Part shown: piece by piece, positions 1-7,765 of the stretch
How the letters are laid out: every line of letters starts with the position of its first letter
How positions within the stretch are numbered: the stretch's first letter is position 1
DNA from: CBDHHC01 sp050633205
GTDB taxonomy: Bacteria; Pseudomonadota; Alphaproteobacteria; Rhizobiales; CBDHHC01
Assembly: GCA_050633205.1 (NCBI GenBank)
Contig: JBOEGA010000070.1
Coordinates: forward strand, 1-49,778
DNA length: 49,778 nucleotides
Reading direction: 5' to 3'
Notes under the pieces: generated by a model
The model's database searches: none
Told to the model about the DNA's origin: nothing
What the model saw: only the letters and a program-made list of their open reading frames with translations
Position numbers and translations under genes: made by a program

Positions 1-2
1 AG

Positions 3-65
3 GATGCAAAACAGGAAATCAAAGATGTTAAAGAGGAAAAGACAAAAGAGCTTATTTCTCAGTAA
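3..65 (+). CDS. C-terminal end of an unidentified protein (partial)
   Basis: An open frame enters from the left edge and ends at a TAA at 63-65. It encodes about 20 residues rich in Glu and Lys (DAKQEIKDVKEEKTKELISQ), the composition of a charged helical tail. The other two plus-strand frames read less like protein: one stops after nine codons, and the third runs to a TGA at 91-93 but is dominated by Arg and Lys. The family cannot be identified from so short a tail. Confidence 0.35.
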   Translation, partial: DAKQEIKDVKEEKTKELISQ

Positions 66-147
66 TCTTCCAGACAGAAATAAAATGCTTTGATTGGCAT
101 ATCCTGTAACTGTATTGTGTATATCAGAAACCGGAAAAGGGGGCCGT

Positions 148-1344
148 ATGTCTATTGGAGCTCGCATATTTGTAGCCGTCATTTTTGGGGCTTTAGGAAT
201 TTCTTTCATAGCAACAACAATTGGCCTGTATACCGAATTTAGGGATGCGCAGTGGCTTGATTTTGCTATGTTTTATAGCAATCTTTTCATATTTTTTCCT
301 ACATTTGGAATAATAGCACTTATCGCATTTTATATCCCTGCGTGTGTTTTTGTAGACATGTACTGGAAACATATTCCATATGGCAAAATAAGGTTTATTT
401 TCGGTACAATACTGGTTGCTGGGCTGTCCTGGTATATATCTGTCCAGCTGGTAAAGGGGAGCGTACCGGATATCTGGTGGATAGCACCTCAGGAGTTAAA
501 GGCTGATAAGGGAGGAACGGCTGAAAATTGTGATAGTTCCCGACAATCCTGTAAATATGTGCCTGTTCTTGATGCCCTGAGTGATTTGCGTAAGAAAAGC
601 CAGACAAGATTAGGTCTGTCTAAATTTGCACGTGAATGCAGACCAGACCCTCTGGTTGAAAAGACAGAAGAACTGTTGGCAAATCGTTATTGCTTTGTGA
701 CACAGACCCTGTTGAATGCAGAACAGTGTTGTCGGGTTCAGAAACAATTTACGGAAGCTCTGTCAAAAGCCTATTCAAAACCTGAAGTCAGATCTCTTAC
801 ACAAAAGCTACACATATTGCTATTGCCCTTAAAAGTATTCTTTCTCCTGGTTCTAGTTGTGATCGGTGCATTTCTGGCCATATGGAGAAACAATGTCGAT
901 ACATATTACAAGGACTTTGTTTTCTATATCGAAAGAGGCCTGATGATTGGTGTTGTTGCCATGCTCTTCTGGCCTATTGCCAATCATGCTTTTCTGCAGT
1001 CGAGAGAAGTTTTATTCGGTGCATTTTCTGATGGCATATACTCAATTTTTGCTCCGATATTCAGTATTATTTTCGGTGCCTGGGCTTTGGCAATAATGTT
1101 CTTTTTCTTCCGAAGTATGGAGAAGAATGTCGAAGCCGTGGGTAAGGTTGCTGGTCTGGTTGGTTCAGCAATTGCGATTCTGAAATATGATGAAATAATT
1201 GATTATTCTGTGAGAATAGCGGGGTCAGGTGCGGATCAGGTGACCTTTGGTGTTTTAACAATACTTGGCTTTTTCTTCTTTTTCCCGATGTTTATGTCTA
1301 AAAAGAAAAACAGGCAGAAAAAGGAGGATGCTGAACAGATCTAA
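148..1344 (+). CDS. Inner-membrane protein of unknown function with a Cys-containing loop
   Basis: This is a 398-residue polytopic membrane protein that I do not recognise. I chose the ATG at 148 because a purine-rich GGAAAAGGGGG lies just upstream; the in-frame TTG at 94 has no ribosome binding site. Hydrophobic segments lie near residues 4-26, 38-70 (one long or two short) and 80-97. A hydrophilic stretch of about 125 residues follows, then four more hydrophobic segments and a short basic tail (KKKNRQKK). The hydrophilic loop holds six cysteines, including a CC pair, which would suit disulfides if it is periplasmic. A terminator hairpin overlaps the stop codon, so transcription probably ends here. 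No transporter or enzyme motif was seen. Confidence 0.75.
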   Translation: MSIGARIFVAVIFGALGISFIATTIGLYTEFRDAQWLDFAMFYSNLFIFFPTFGIIALIAFYIPACVFVDMYWKHIPYGKIRFIFGTILVAGLSWYISVQLVKGSVPDIWWIAPQELKADKGGTAENCDSSRQSCKYVPVLDALSDLRKKSQTRLGLSKFARECRPDPLVEKTEELLANRYCFVTQTLLNAEQCCRVQKQFTEALSKAYSKPEVRSLTQKLHILLLPLKVFFLLVLVVIGAFLAIWRNNVDTYYKDFVFYIERGLMIGVVAMLFWPIANHAFLQSREVLFGAFSDGIYSIFAPIFSIIFGAWALAIMFFFFRSMEKNVEAVGKVAGLVGSAIAILKYDEIIDYSVRIAGSGADQVTFGVLTILGFFFFFPMFMSKKKNRQKKEDAEQI

Positions 1345-1356
1345 CCTCAGCATCCT
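1325..1356. terminator. Bidirectional intrinsic terminator between convergent genes
   Basis: A perfect 10-bp stem (AGGATGCTGA at 1325-1334, TCAGCATCCT at 1347-1356) encloses a 12-nt loop that contains the TAA of the upstream membrane-protein gene. On the minus strand the stem is followed by CCTTTTT, a good U-tract for the oxygenase gene. On the plus strand it is followed by the weaker GTTTGTATTAAT. It sits where two convergent genes meet. Confidence 0.75.
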
Positions 1357-1363
1357 GTTTGTA

Positions 1364-2233
1364 TTAATCCAGCAGCGCATCATTTTTGATGGCATTTTGC
1401 AAGGCAGCTTTATGCTCTGGAAGCACTCGGCCAAAAAGTTGGCGGGTGCGTTCAGGATATCCGACAACTCCCGGAATCGGAGTATAAGCGAAGATTGCAG
1501 TATGTCGTTCGGTATTGCCTGTAACCGGTGTGACCCTGTGAAGTGAAAAACGTCCCTTGAAGAGTTGCAGGTCACCCGGGTTCAGGTGCAGACGGGAAAT
1601 ATGCTCTTCGCCGTGGTCCATAATAACAGATCTCACAGCGTCAAAATTTTCATTTTCAGCAGTGCGGATATTTGGGCAATATTCAAACACACCACCACCA
1701 CCAGGTGCCTTTGTTAACATGCTGACTGTAAGCTCATTCTTGTCAAAATGCCACGGATGAGAGCGTCCTGGATCAAGTACATTCAGGCATAATGCCGCAA
1801 GGGGATCAGCCAGCTCATATATTTCCTTCATATCAAAACATTCAGCAATAAAACTCTTGAACCTGGAAGAGCTGTAAAGCTGGTTGATAATATAATTGTT
1901 AGGAATTAAATCTCTGGCTACAAAGGCATTACCTTTCTCAAAGGTTATTTTTGCTGGGTGGTCTGCGGGCAAATCTGCTTCAGAATCAATATTATATGCG
2001 TTTACTGTTTCCAGATGCCTGTAAGCATGTGGCGCAACGTTTATGCCTTCTTTTTCCAGTAACTCCAGAGCATCACCTCTCACAAACTCAGGTAAAACAC
2101 TGCACCCGTTTGCAGATAACTCCTGCTTTATACCGTCAACAACCCTCTGCCATTTCTGTCCTCCGGCTTCATGAAGCGGATAATCATCAAGGTTGATATA
2201 ATCAAAGAGACCTTCTGTCGCGTCAGCTACCAT
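1364..2233 (-). CDS. 2-oxoglutarate/Fe(II) oxygenase of the BesD/HalD-like family (probable hydroxylase)
   Basis: This 289-residue protein resembles the cupin-fold non-haem iron enzymes that include the amino-acid halogenases BesD and HalD. Visible metal motif: WHFD with H162 and D164, and the distal His H232 in LHRVTPV; R243 in the following ERHTAIFAY strand would bind the 2-oxoglutarate carboxylate. True halogenases of this family replace the Asp of HxD by Gly to make room for chloride. Here the Asp is present, so hydroxylation is the likelier chemistry; the substrate is unknown, though free amino acids are usual for characterised relatives. The start has an AAAGGG site upstream. The gene is divergent from the carnitine-type acyltransferase and ends at a terminator hairpin. 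Confidence 0.82.
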   Translation of the reverse strand: MVADATEGLFDYINLDDYPLHEAGGQKWQRVVDGIKQELSANGCSVLPEFVRGDALELLEKEGINVAPHAYRHLETVNAYNIDSEADLPADHPAKITFEKGNAFVARDLIPNNYIINQLYSSSRFKSFIAECFDMKEIYELADPLAALCLNVLDPGRSHPWHFDKNELTVSMLTKAPGGGGVFEYCPNIRTAENENFDAVRSVIMDHGEEHISRLHLNPGDLQLFKGRFSLHRVTPVTGNTERHTAIFAYTPIPGVVGYPERTRQLFGRVLPEHKAALQNAIKNDALLD

Positions 2234-2338
2234 TCTTCTACCCTTTATTGGCTTTATAACATTTTCAAAGCACCATAAATAATGTAAAAAATGAACTAAA
2301 AAAGATAGCTAATTGAATTATAGAGGGAGTGTGCGAAT

Positions 2339-4186
2339 ATGCAGCCACCATTAGATCAGAATGTTGCCGGGGCTGGTGAACAGGAATATTCCGATAAAAC
2401 ATTTGGAAATCAGGGCAAACTACCAGTTGTTCCCCTGCCCAACCTGCAATACACCTGCGCAACGTTTATGGAATGGTGTTCACCTCTTCTGACAGAAGAA
2501 GAAAAACAACAGACACAGGCAGCAGTCGATCAGTTTGCACGTCCGGGCGGACCAGGCGAAAAGCTGCATGAATCTCTGATCAACTATGCCAGACAACCAG
2601 AGGTAAAAAGCTGGCTGGACAGATTCTGGGAAACACGCTACCTCGGCAGACGGGATGAAATCGCACTGAATGCAAATTTCTTCTTTATGTTCCCCGACCA
2701 GAATATCAGTCAGGTTCAGCGCGCAGTGAGAATTATCTCACAGGCATTGCATTATAAACTTGAACTGGATCAGGAAAAAATTCCACCTCTGATGCAAAGA
2801 GGTAAACCACTGTGCATGAACCAGAACAAGTGGTTGTTCTCTGCAACCCGTATTCCAGGGGCTCCGTTGGATAGTCTGCGCTCACCTTACTCAAAAGAAA
2901 CGCCAGGTCCTTCTAAAGCGACACATATCCTGGTCCATCATCGCGGGCACATTTTCCGTATGGATGTTATAGGACCAAATGGCAAACCTCACTCACTGGA
3001 TGATATCGAAAAAGGCATTATCGCTATCCTTGGTGAAACAGCAGAAAGACTGGACGAAGGTGAATGTGTCGGCCATCTGACAACCAAAAGACGCGAACAC
3101 TGGGTTGGCGTAAGGCAGCAGCTCATTGATCTGGCTCCTGAAAACCGTGCATCTCTCGATGAAATTGAAACAGCTTTGTTCTCAATTTGCCTGGAAGACA
3201 AAGATCCAGAAGAACAGCAGGAAGTGACAGACACACTGCTTCACGGAGATAGCGGCAATCGCTGGTTTGATAAGGCATTGCAGTTTATCATTCTTCGCAA
3301 TGGCTCCGCTGGCCTGAACATTGAGCATTGCGGTCTTGATGGCACAACCATACTCAACCTGATTGATGCCATGTCTGAATTTGCTCCTGCAGAGGCCATG
3401 AAAAAATCAGGTGCTGAAGAGCAGGGTCAGCCTGCCATCAATCCTGTAACCTTCAACCTTGATGATAATCTTAAAGCAGAAGTACTTAAAGCCAGAGACG
3501 ACTTTCAGAAATTGGTACACAGCACCGCAACGTCCAATTTTGTATTCAGCGAATTCGGCGCAACAAAAATCAAAAGTCTGAAAGTGTCCCCGGACGCATT
3601 TGCTCAACTGGGCTACCAGCTCGCACACTATCTGACACGCGGAAAAACAGGTGCAACCTACGAATCCATTGCCACCCGCACATATGAAAATGGCCGCACC
3701 GAAGCTATGCGCGTCATCACTCCTGAAATCCTGTCTTTTGTCGAATCCTGCTTCAACGAAGACGCATCCGATCAGGACAGAATTACCGCATTCCGCGCTG
3801 CTGCAAACAAACATGTTGAACGTGCAAAACAGTGTCAGGCTGGTCAGGCACCAGAGCAGCATCTGTGGGAAATGCTGAATATCTATAATGCCGAAAAAGA
3901 ACAGCTCGGTATCACCGAAGACTTGCCTCTGTTCGAAACTCCCGGCTGGATCAAGGTGCGCCACGATTACCTCAGTACAAGTTCTGCACCGTCAAACAAC
4001 ATCGTCTATTTCGGCTTCGGTTCAACCAGTTCCGAATGTATCGGTATCGGATATGTCCTCGACGCAGACGAGCTGCGCTTCTACCTCAGCATCCCGAGAC
4101 AGCACGAAGCGGAACTGCCAGTCTTCGCCGAAAACCTCAAAACATCATTCATCAAGCTTGCTGAATTGCTGAGTGAAGGTGAGTAA
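2339..4186 (+). CDS. Choline/carnitine O-acyltransferase family protein
   Basis: This 615-residue protein would transfer an acyl group between CoA and a hydroxylated quaternary amine such as carnitine. The catalytic His lies in EHCGLDGT (H330, with D334-G335), matching the family HxxxDG motif. The segment TYESIATRTYENGRTEAMR (about 440-458) matches the substrate-binding region seen in carnitine acetyltransferases, and DYLSTSS (543-549) contains the conserved STS. Length fits the family (about 600-650). No signal peptide or membrane segment is seen, so it is probably cytosolic. AGAGGGAG precedes the ATG. The family is best known from eukaryotes and is sporadic in bacteria. Carnitine, choline or another alcohol could be the acceptor. 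Confidence 0.88.
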   Translation: MQPPLDQNVAGAGEQEYSDKTFGNQGKLPVVPLPNLQYTCATFMEWCSPLLTEEEKQQTQAAVDQFARPGGPGEKLHESLINYARQPEVKSWLDRFWETRYLGRRDEIALNANFFFMFPDQNISQVQRAVRIISQALHYKLELDQEKIPPLMQRGKPLCMNQNKWLFSATRIPGAPLDSLRSPYSKETPGPSKATHILVHHRGHIFRMDVIGPNGKPHSLDDIEKGIIAILGETAERLDEGECVGHLTTKRREHWVGVRQQLIDLAPENRASLDEIETALFSICLEDKDPEEQQEVTDTLLHGDSGNRWFDKALQFIILRNGSAGLNIEHCGLDGTTILNLIDAMSEFAPAEAMKKSGAEEQGQPAINPVTFNLDDNLKAEVLKARDDFQKLVHSTATSNFVFSEFGATKIKSLKVSPDAFAQLGYQLAHYLTRGKTGATYESIATRTYENGRTEAMRVITPEILSFVESCFNEDASDQDRITAFRAAANKHVERAKQCQAGQAPEQHLWEMLNIYNAEKEQLGITEDLPLFETPGWIKVRHDYLSTSSAPSNNIVYFGFGSTSSECIGIGYVLDADELRFYLSIPRQHEAELPVFAENLKTSFIKLAELLSEGE

Positions 4187-4200
4187 AACGAATACTGCAG

Positions 4201-4238
4201 AAAAATAAAAGAAGCGGCTCCTGCTTGGAAGCCGCTTC
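4201..4238 (-). terminator. Intrinsic terminator of the YHS gene
   Basis: A 9-bp perfect stem (GAAGCGGCT at 4211-4219, AGCCGCTTC at 4230-4238) has a 10-nt loop. Read on the minus strand it is followed by TTTTATTTTT (4210-4201). It lies 8 nt past the stop codon of the YHS gene and also separates that gene from the convergent acyltransferase gene. Confidence 0.8.
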
Positions 4239-4246
4239 AGTACATA

Positions 4247-4744
4247 TTATAGCTTTTTAGCTGCCACAGAGCGAATATCACCCCATTTCGCTTCTGATTT
4301 TTTAATATTACCTTTGATATCCTTGGACCATTTAGACTGAATTTCATTATTCAGGTTAAGGTAAAGGCGGTTATCAACGATCTTCCAGAATTTGGGATTG
4401 CCATCAAATTTCTTGCCAAGTGCAACACCGAATGCGCAGAAACCACCATAAGCAGGAACATATTTGGCTGGATCAACTTTGAATATTTCAAGGTTTTTCT
4501 TGCTGGCAAAACGATATGTTGCACCTTCATAAGCAAGTGAAAATTCGGGATTACCAACCGTTGGTGTTCCTGAGTGGTATGAAATCACATCATATCCATG
4601 CACTGCAACACCAGGGCCCTGCAATGTTCCGCCAGAGGCAACATTAACTTCATCATCTGCTATAGCATTACTTATCATTATCGGAGCAACGCCCATAGCA
4701 GCTATGGCAAGAGACATTGCAAAAAAATTATGGGAGAACTTCAT
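4247..4744 (-). CDS. Secreted YHS-domain protein
   Basis: The 165-residue product begins with a Sec-type signal peptide: MKFSHNFF, a hydrophobic core, and a likely cleavage after AIA near residue 29. The mature part is one YHS-type domain (about 44-125): VHGYDVISYH, then FSLAYEGATYRFASKKNLEIF, DPAKYVPAYGGFCAFGVA, and LYLNLN at the end. YHS domains are small folds often linked to metal binding or found as add-ons in copper and heavy-metal proteins. The stand-alone secreted form is common in proteobacteria but its role is not established. The gene is divergent from a LysR regulator gene 148 bp away, which may control it. It ends at a strong terminator. Confidence 0.85.
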   Translation of the reverse strand: MKFSHNFFAMSLAIAAMGVAPIMISNAIADDEVNVASGGTLQGPGVAVHGYDVISYHSGTPTVGNPEFSLAYEGATYRFASKKNLEIFKVDPAKYVPAYGGFCAFGVALGKKFDGNPKFWKIVDNRLYLNLNNEIQSKWSKDIKGNIKKSEAKWGDIRSVAAKKL

Positions 4745-4892
4745 ATGTCTTCCTTTCTGTAGGGGTGTCGAGGGAGGAGCAACACCCGGTTATTGCTATT
4801 TGCAGAAAGGAAAATATGCTCTTTATCATTTAGAAAGAATACGCTTATTATAAAACTGATAATTTCGAAAAACAAATGAATAGGTTTCACCT

Positions 4893-5786
4893 ATGGATCG
4901 AATGAGAGCCCTTGAAGTTTTTCTGGAAGTGGCAGATTCCGGGAGTCTGGCTGCAGCAGCAAGAAGCCTGTCAATCAGTGCACCATCAGTAACACGTATT
5001 CTGGGGGAATATGAAGAAGAGCTTGGCGTACTGCTGTTTCACCGCACGACCCGCGCTCTGACGTTGACAGATGACGGAAAGAATTTCCTCAATGACGCCA
5101 GACATATTATTGACGCATACAAAGATGCCAGCGACGCTCTTAGAGGCGCCCATCGTTCTCCTCAGGGAACGCTTCGGATAACTGCATCAACCCTGTTCGG
5201 GCAACATTATATTCTGCCTCTGCTCATGGAATATATGGACGAATATCCGGAGGTTAAAGTTGATGCTGTCTTTCTGGATCGTGTGGTCAGCTTGATTGAT
5301 GAAGGATTTGACCTGGCAGTCCGCATTGGTCACCTTCCGGATTCCAGCATGATCGCAACCCGCGTAGGCTCCGTTAGGCGAGTAATCTGCGGATGTGAAA
5401 CCTATTTTGAAAAATACGGAATGCCGGAAAAACCTTCTGACCTGAAAGATCATAATATCATTTTAGGAATGCCAGTAAGTTCAACTCTGGATTGGCGTTT
5501 CAGTGGCAAGACTGTTGTACGTTTAAAGCCGCGACTAAGGCTGTCTTCCATATCAGCAGCAATTGCAGCCGCAAAATCTGGCTGGGGTATAACTCGTGTT
5601 CTCTCATATCAGATCGGGCCCGAGCTTGGAGATGGTGGTTTAAAAACAGTCCTGAGTGAATACGAACCCGAACCGCTCCCAATCCATATCATTCATCCGG
5701 AAGGGCGCTCGGCATCAGCTAAGGTTCGCGCTTTTGTCGATCTGGCGCGGGATACAATAAGGAAAAACCCATATCTTAATCGCTAG
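4893..5786 (+). CDS. LysR-family transcriptional regulator
   Basis: This is a 297-residue LysR protein. The N-terminal winged helix (about 1-60) reads MRALEVFLEVADSGSLAAAA ... SAPSVTRILGEYEEELGVLLFHRTTRALTLTDDG, the classic LysR signature. The rest is a two-lobe periplasmic-binding-protein-like effector domain starting near residue 90 (GTLRITASTLFGQHYILPLL). It resembles the subgroup next to GST, quinone or flavin enzymes. Its 3' end overlaps the convergent PPOX-type gene by 11 bp, and a GST gene lies beyond. These two enzymes, or the divergent YHS gene, are the natural candidate targets. The start ATG has only a weak AGG upstream. Confidence 0.92.
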   Translation: MDRMRALEVFLEVADSGSLAAAARSLSISAPSVTRILGEYEEELGVLLFHRTTRALTLTDDGKNFLNDARHIIDAYKDASDALRGAHRSPQGTLRITASTLFGQHYILPLLMEYMDEYPEVKVDAVFLDRVVSLIDEGFDLAVRIGHLPDSSMIATRVGSVRRVICGCETYFEKYGMPEKPSDLKDHNIILGMPVSSTLDWRFSGKTVVRLKPRLRLSSISAAIAAAKSGWGITRVLSYQIGPELGDGGLKTVLSEYEPEPLPIHIIHPEGRSASAKVRAFVDLARDTIRKNPYLNR

Positions 5787-6753
5787 CAGTCCATGATCCT
5801 GTTTTTCTTAGGTGCGGAGATAGTTCACGGAACTGCCATCGAAACGGCAGAGTTTTTCTGCGAAAGAAAACTATATCAGGGATCACTTTCCATATACGTT
5901 CTGCACCTTTAAATTGTGCAATTTCCGGCCCTTCAGAAATAACGTCTGCCTCTCCGGAAAGCTGCAAAACATCACCGCTTTCAAAATCGGGAAAAATAAG
6001 CCCAGCCTTTCTGGATACTAAAATATTTCCAAGCGTATTAAAAAACATATTCCCCGAAAAATCAGGAATTGTCAGAGTACCGTCAGAGTCAACACGAACA
6101 AAACCCGGCTTGCCACCCCGATGGGAAACATCCGCAGTACGCCCCCCTGTCGTATCAGCATAGGTTGCCACAAAGAAAGTATCTGACTGCTCAATGATAG
6201 ATTTTACATGCAGATCGTTTGCCTCATAAAGTTCAGCTTCAGCAGGTTCGCTCACTTTGCCCGCCTCAGCAAACTCATAATTTCTCAACTGGATATATTT
6301 GGGACAGTTACCCATTGTCTGCTGAACACTCATATAAAAACCATCTGGAGTAATATCGGAAATAACGCCATTAGCCCGGTTGCGGCGCCGCGTATGCAAT
6401 TCAATTCCAAGAAGGCCGGCAGAGGCTCCTTTCCTGAAACTGGCATATGCCGGGTCATCAGTACCAGGTAAGGCTTTTACAGAAAGCAGTTGTGAAGTAG
6501 GCGACTTGATAAAACCCGGACTGCCAGTCAAAAAGGTTGCCCATGGCCTGTTTGCATCATCAATAATCCCGGCCAGTATAAATGGAAGCTGCATATAAAA
6601 ATTGCGATGCTGGTCTGGCATATAGGGACGTAATACCTTCTGACCTGTAGCTGCCATCCTGTCAGCGACACCAGCCACTTTCTGCAGAATACGTTCTCCT
6701 GAATGCCAGGGGGAACTATCGCTTTCGTTTTTGAAATTATCCTGTTTTGACAT
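5776..6753 (-). CDS. Pyridoxamine 5'-phosphate oxidase-like flavin-barrel protein
   Basis: This 325-residue protein belongs to the FMN-binding split-barrel superfamily. Segments that fit include FYMQLPFILAGIIDDANRPWATFLTG (about 52-77), SIIEQSDTFFVATYAD (about 189-204), VSHRGGKPGFVRV (about 209-221) and FFNTLGNILVSRKAGLIFPDF (about 237-257). In the family these strands hold FMN or another flavin or haem cofactor. The longer form, with an N-terminal extension of about 50 residues, is usually a soluble protein of unknown substrate, possibly acting in detoxification. The gene overlaps the LysR gene tail by 11 bp and lies downstream of the GST gene on the same strand, 70 bp away, so a GST - PPOX transcript under LysR control is plausible. 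Confidence 0.8.
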   Translation of the reverse strand: MSKQDNFKNESDSSPWHSGERILQKVAGVADRMAATGQKVLRPYMPDQHRNFYMQLPFILAGIIDDANRPWATFLTGSPGFIKSPTSQLLSVKALPGTDDPAYASFRKGASAGLLGIELHTRRRNRANGVISDITPDGFYMSVQQTMGNCPKYIQLRNYEFAEAGKVSEPAEAELYEANDLHVKSIIEQSDTFFVATYADTTGGRTADVSHRGGKPGFVRVDSDGTLTIPDFSGNMFFNTLGNILVSRKAGLIFPDFESGDVLQLSGEADVISEGPEIAQFKGAERIWKVIPDIVFFRRKTLPFRWQFRELSPHLRKTGSWTASD

Positions 6754-6823
6754 GCTGTTATGACCTTGCTGCAGGAGGAAGTTCTGGCAATGTTGCCAGA
6801 ACTATAGACTGTAATAGTAAGTA

Positions 6824-7447
6824 TTAAGCTGTTTTTCGAAGTCCGACAGCAGTTTGAGTAAAGGGGTGAAAACCTGACAATGCCTCTACTCGCAACATCC
6901 AGTTAAGCACATGGGTATAAGGTGTAAGATCAACATTGCCTTCAGGAGCACTGGCGATGTAACTGTAAAGCGCGACATCAGCAATAGTAACCTGCTCTCC
7001 TGTAATAAATGTGTTTCTCTCTAACTGATCATCTATAAGTTTAAGAACACTGTGAGAGCGGTCTATAACTTCTTTATCATTGAAGTTTGCCCCAAACAAA
7101 GTAACGAGCCGGGCTGCACAGGGACCATATGCAATTTGCCCCGCTGCCACAGAAAGCCAGCGCTGCACGTCCGCTGCACCTTTGGCATCTTCTGGCAACC
7201 ATTCCTGTTTGTTAAATTTTTTAGCCAGATAAACAAGGATTGCATTGGAGTCAGAAATAAAAATACCGTCATCCTCCAGCACTGGAACCTGACCAAACGG
7301 GTTCTTGGTCAGAAAGGTATCTTGTTTTTGTTCACCGGCTGCCAGGTCAACAAAAATAACCTCGGCATCAACGCCAATAAGAGACAGAAAAAGCCGGGCA
7401 CGATGAGAGTGGCCGGATAAAGGAAAATCGTAAAGCTTGATAGCCAT
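6824..7447 (-). CDS. Glutathione S-transferase family protein
   Basis: This is a cytosolic GST of 207 residues. The thioredoxin-like N-terminal half contains LYDFPLSGHSHRARLFLSL, the cis-Pro region FGQVPVLEDDG and the glutathione contact SDSNAILVYLA. The all-helical C-terminal half contains TIADVALYSYIA. I place the start at the ATG at 7447 because GGAGG (7456-7460) sits 8 nt before it; the in-frame ATG at 7462 has no such site and adds only MEAFF. The family conjugates or reduces electrophiles with glutathione; the substrate here is unknown. It lies 70 bp upstream of the PPOX-type gene on the same strand. Confidence 0.9.
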   Translation of the reverse strand: MAIKLYDFPLSGHSHRARLFLSLIGVDAEVIFVDLAAGEQKQDTFLTKNPFGQVPVLEDDGIFISDSNAILVYLAKKFNKQEWLPEDAKGAADVQRWLSVAAGQIAYGPCAARLVTLFGANFNDKEVIDRSHSVLKLIDDQLERNTFITGEQVTIADVALYSYIASAPEGNVDLTPYTHVLNWMLRVEALSGFHPFTQTAVGLRKTA

Positions 7448-7765
7448 AAAAAAAGCCTCCATTAGAAAGAGTTTGATGTGTCGTGGCTAAACAATGAAGA
7501 ATTTTATGAATTAATAGAATTGGCTATATTAGAAATTCATTATTTCAAAAATAGAAATAATCAAAAGTTTGATGAGCTATATCCAAAGAACGGCTTTCCT
7601 CTATTTTACTATGCCCCTGCCAGTTTCCTCTTTGGTATCGCAGTGCATTTTGTTGCATAGTTTCTATTTTTTAGAAGTTTTGCACATTGTCTAACGCCTC
7701 CCTGCAATCAATACTATTCCAATAATCAGAAAAAAATTTAACAGGAACGACACAAGGGAAAAACA
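7448..7765. other. AT-rich intergenic region before the RTX lipase gene
   Basis: This 318-bp stretch separates the leftward GST gene from the rightward lipase gene. It is AT-rich and holds the GST ribosome binding site (GGAGG 7456-7460) and, at its right end, AAGGGA (7754-7759) for the lipase. A 60-codon frame at 7478-7660 has a GTG start with no ribosome binding site and low-complexity AT-driven composition, so I do not call it. I found no convincing promoter pair or hairpin. Confidence 0.5.

Noticed and set aside
94..147. An upstream TTG start for the first membrane protein
   Set aside because: The ATG at 148 has a purine-rich site just upstream; the TTG does not, and the added residues break the N-terminal helix pattern.
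3407..3964. A 185-codon minus-strand frame inside the carnitine-type acyltransferase gene
   Set aside because: Cys/Phe-rich antisense frame; the plus-strand gene carries the family motifs across this stretch.
7478..7660. A 60-codon frame in the GST-lipase gap
   Set aside because: GTG start without ribosome binding site; AT-driven composition.
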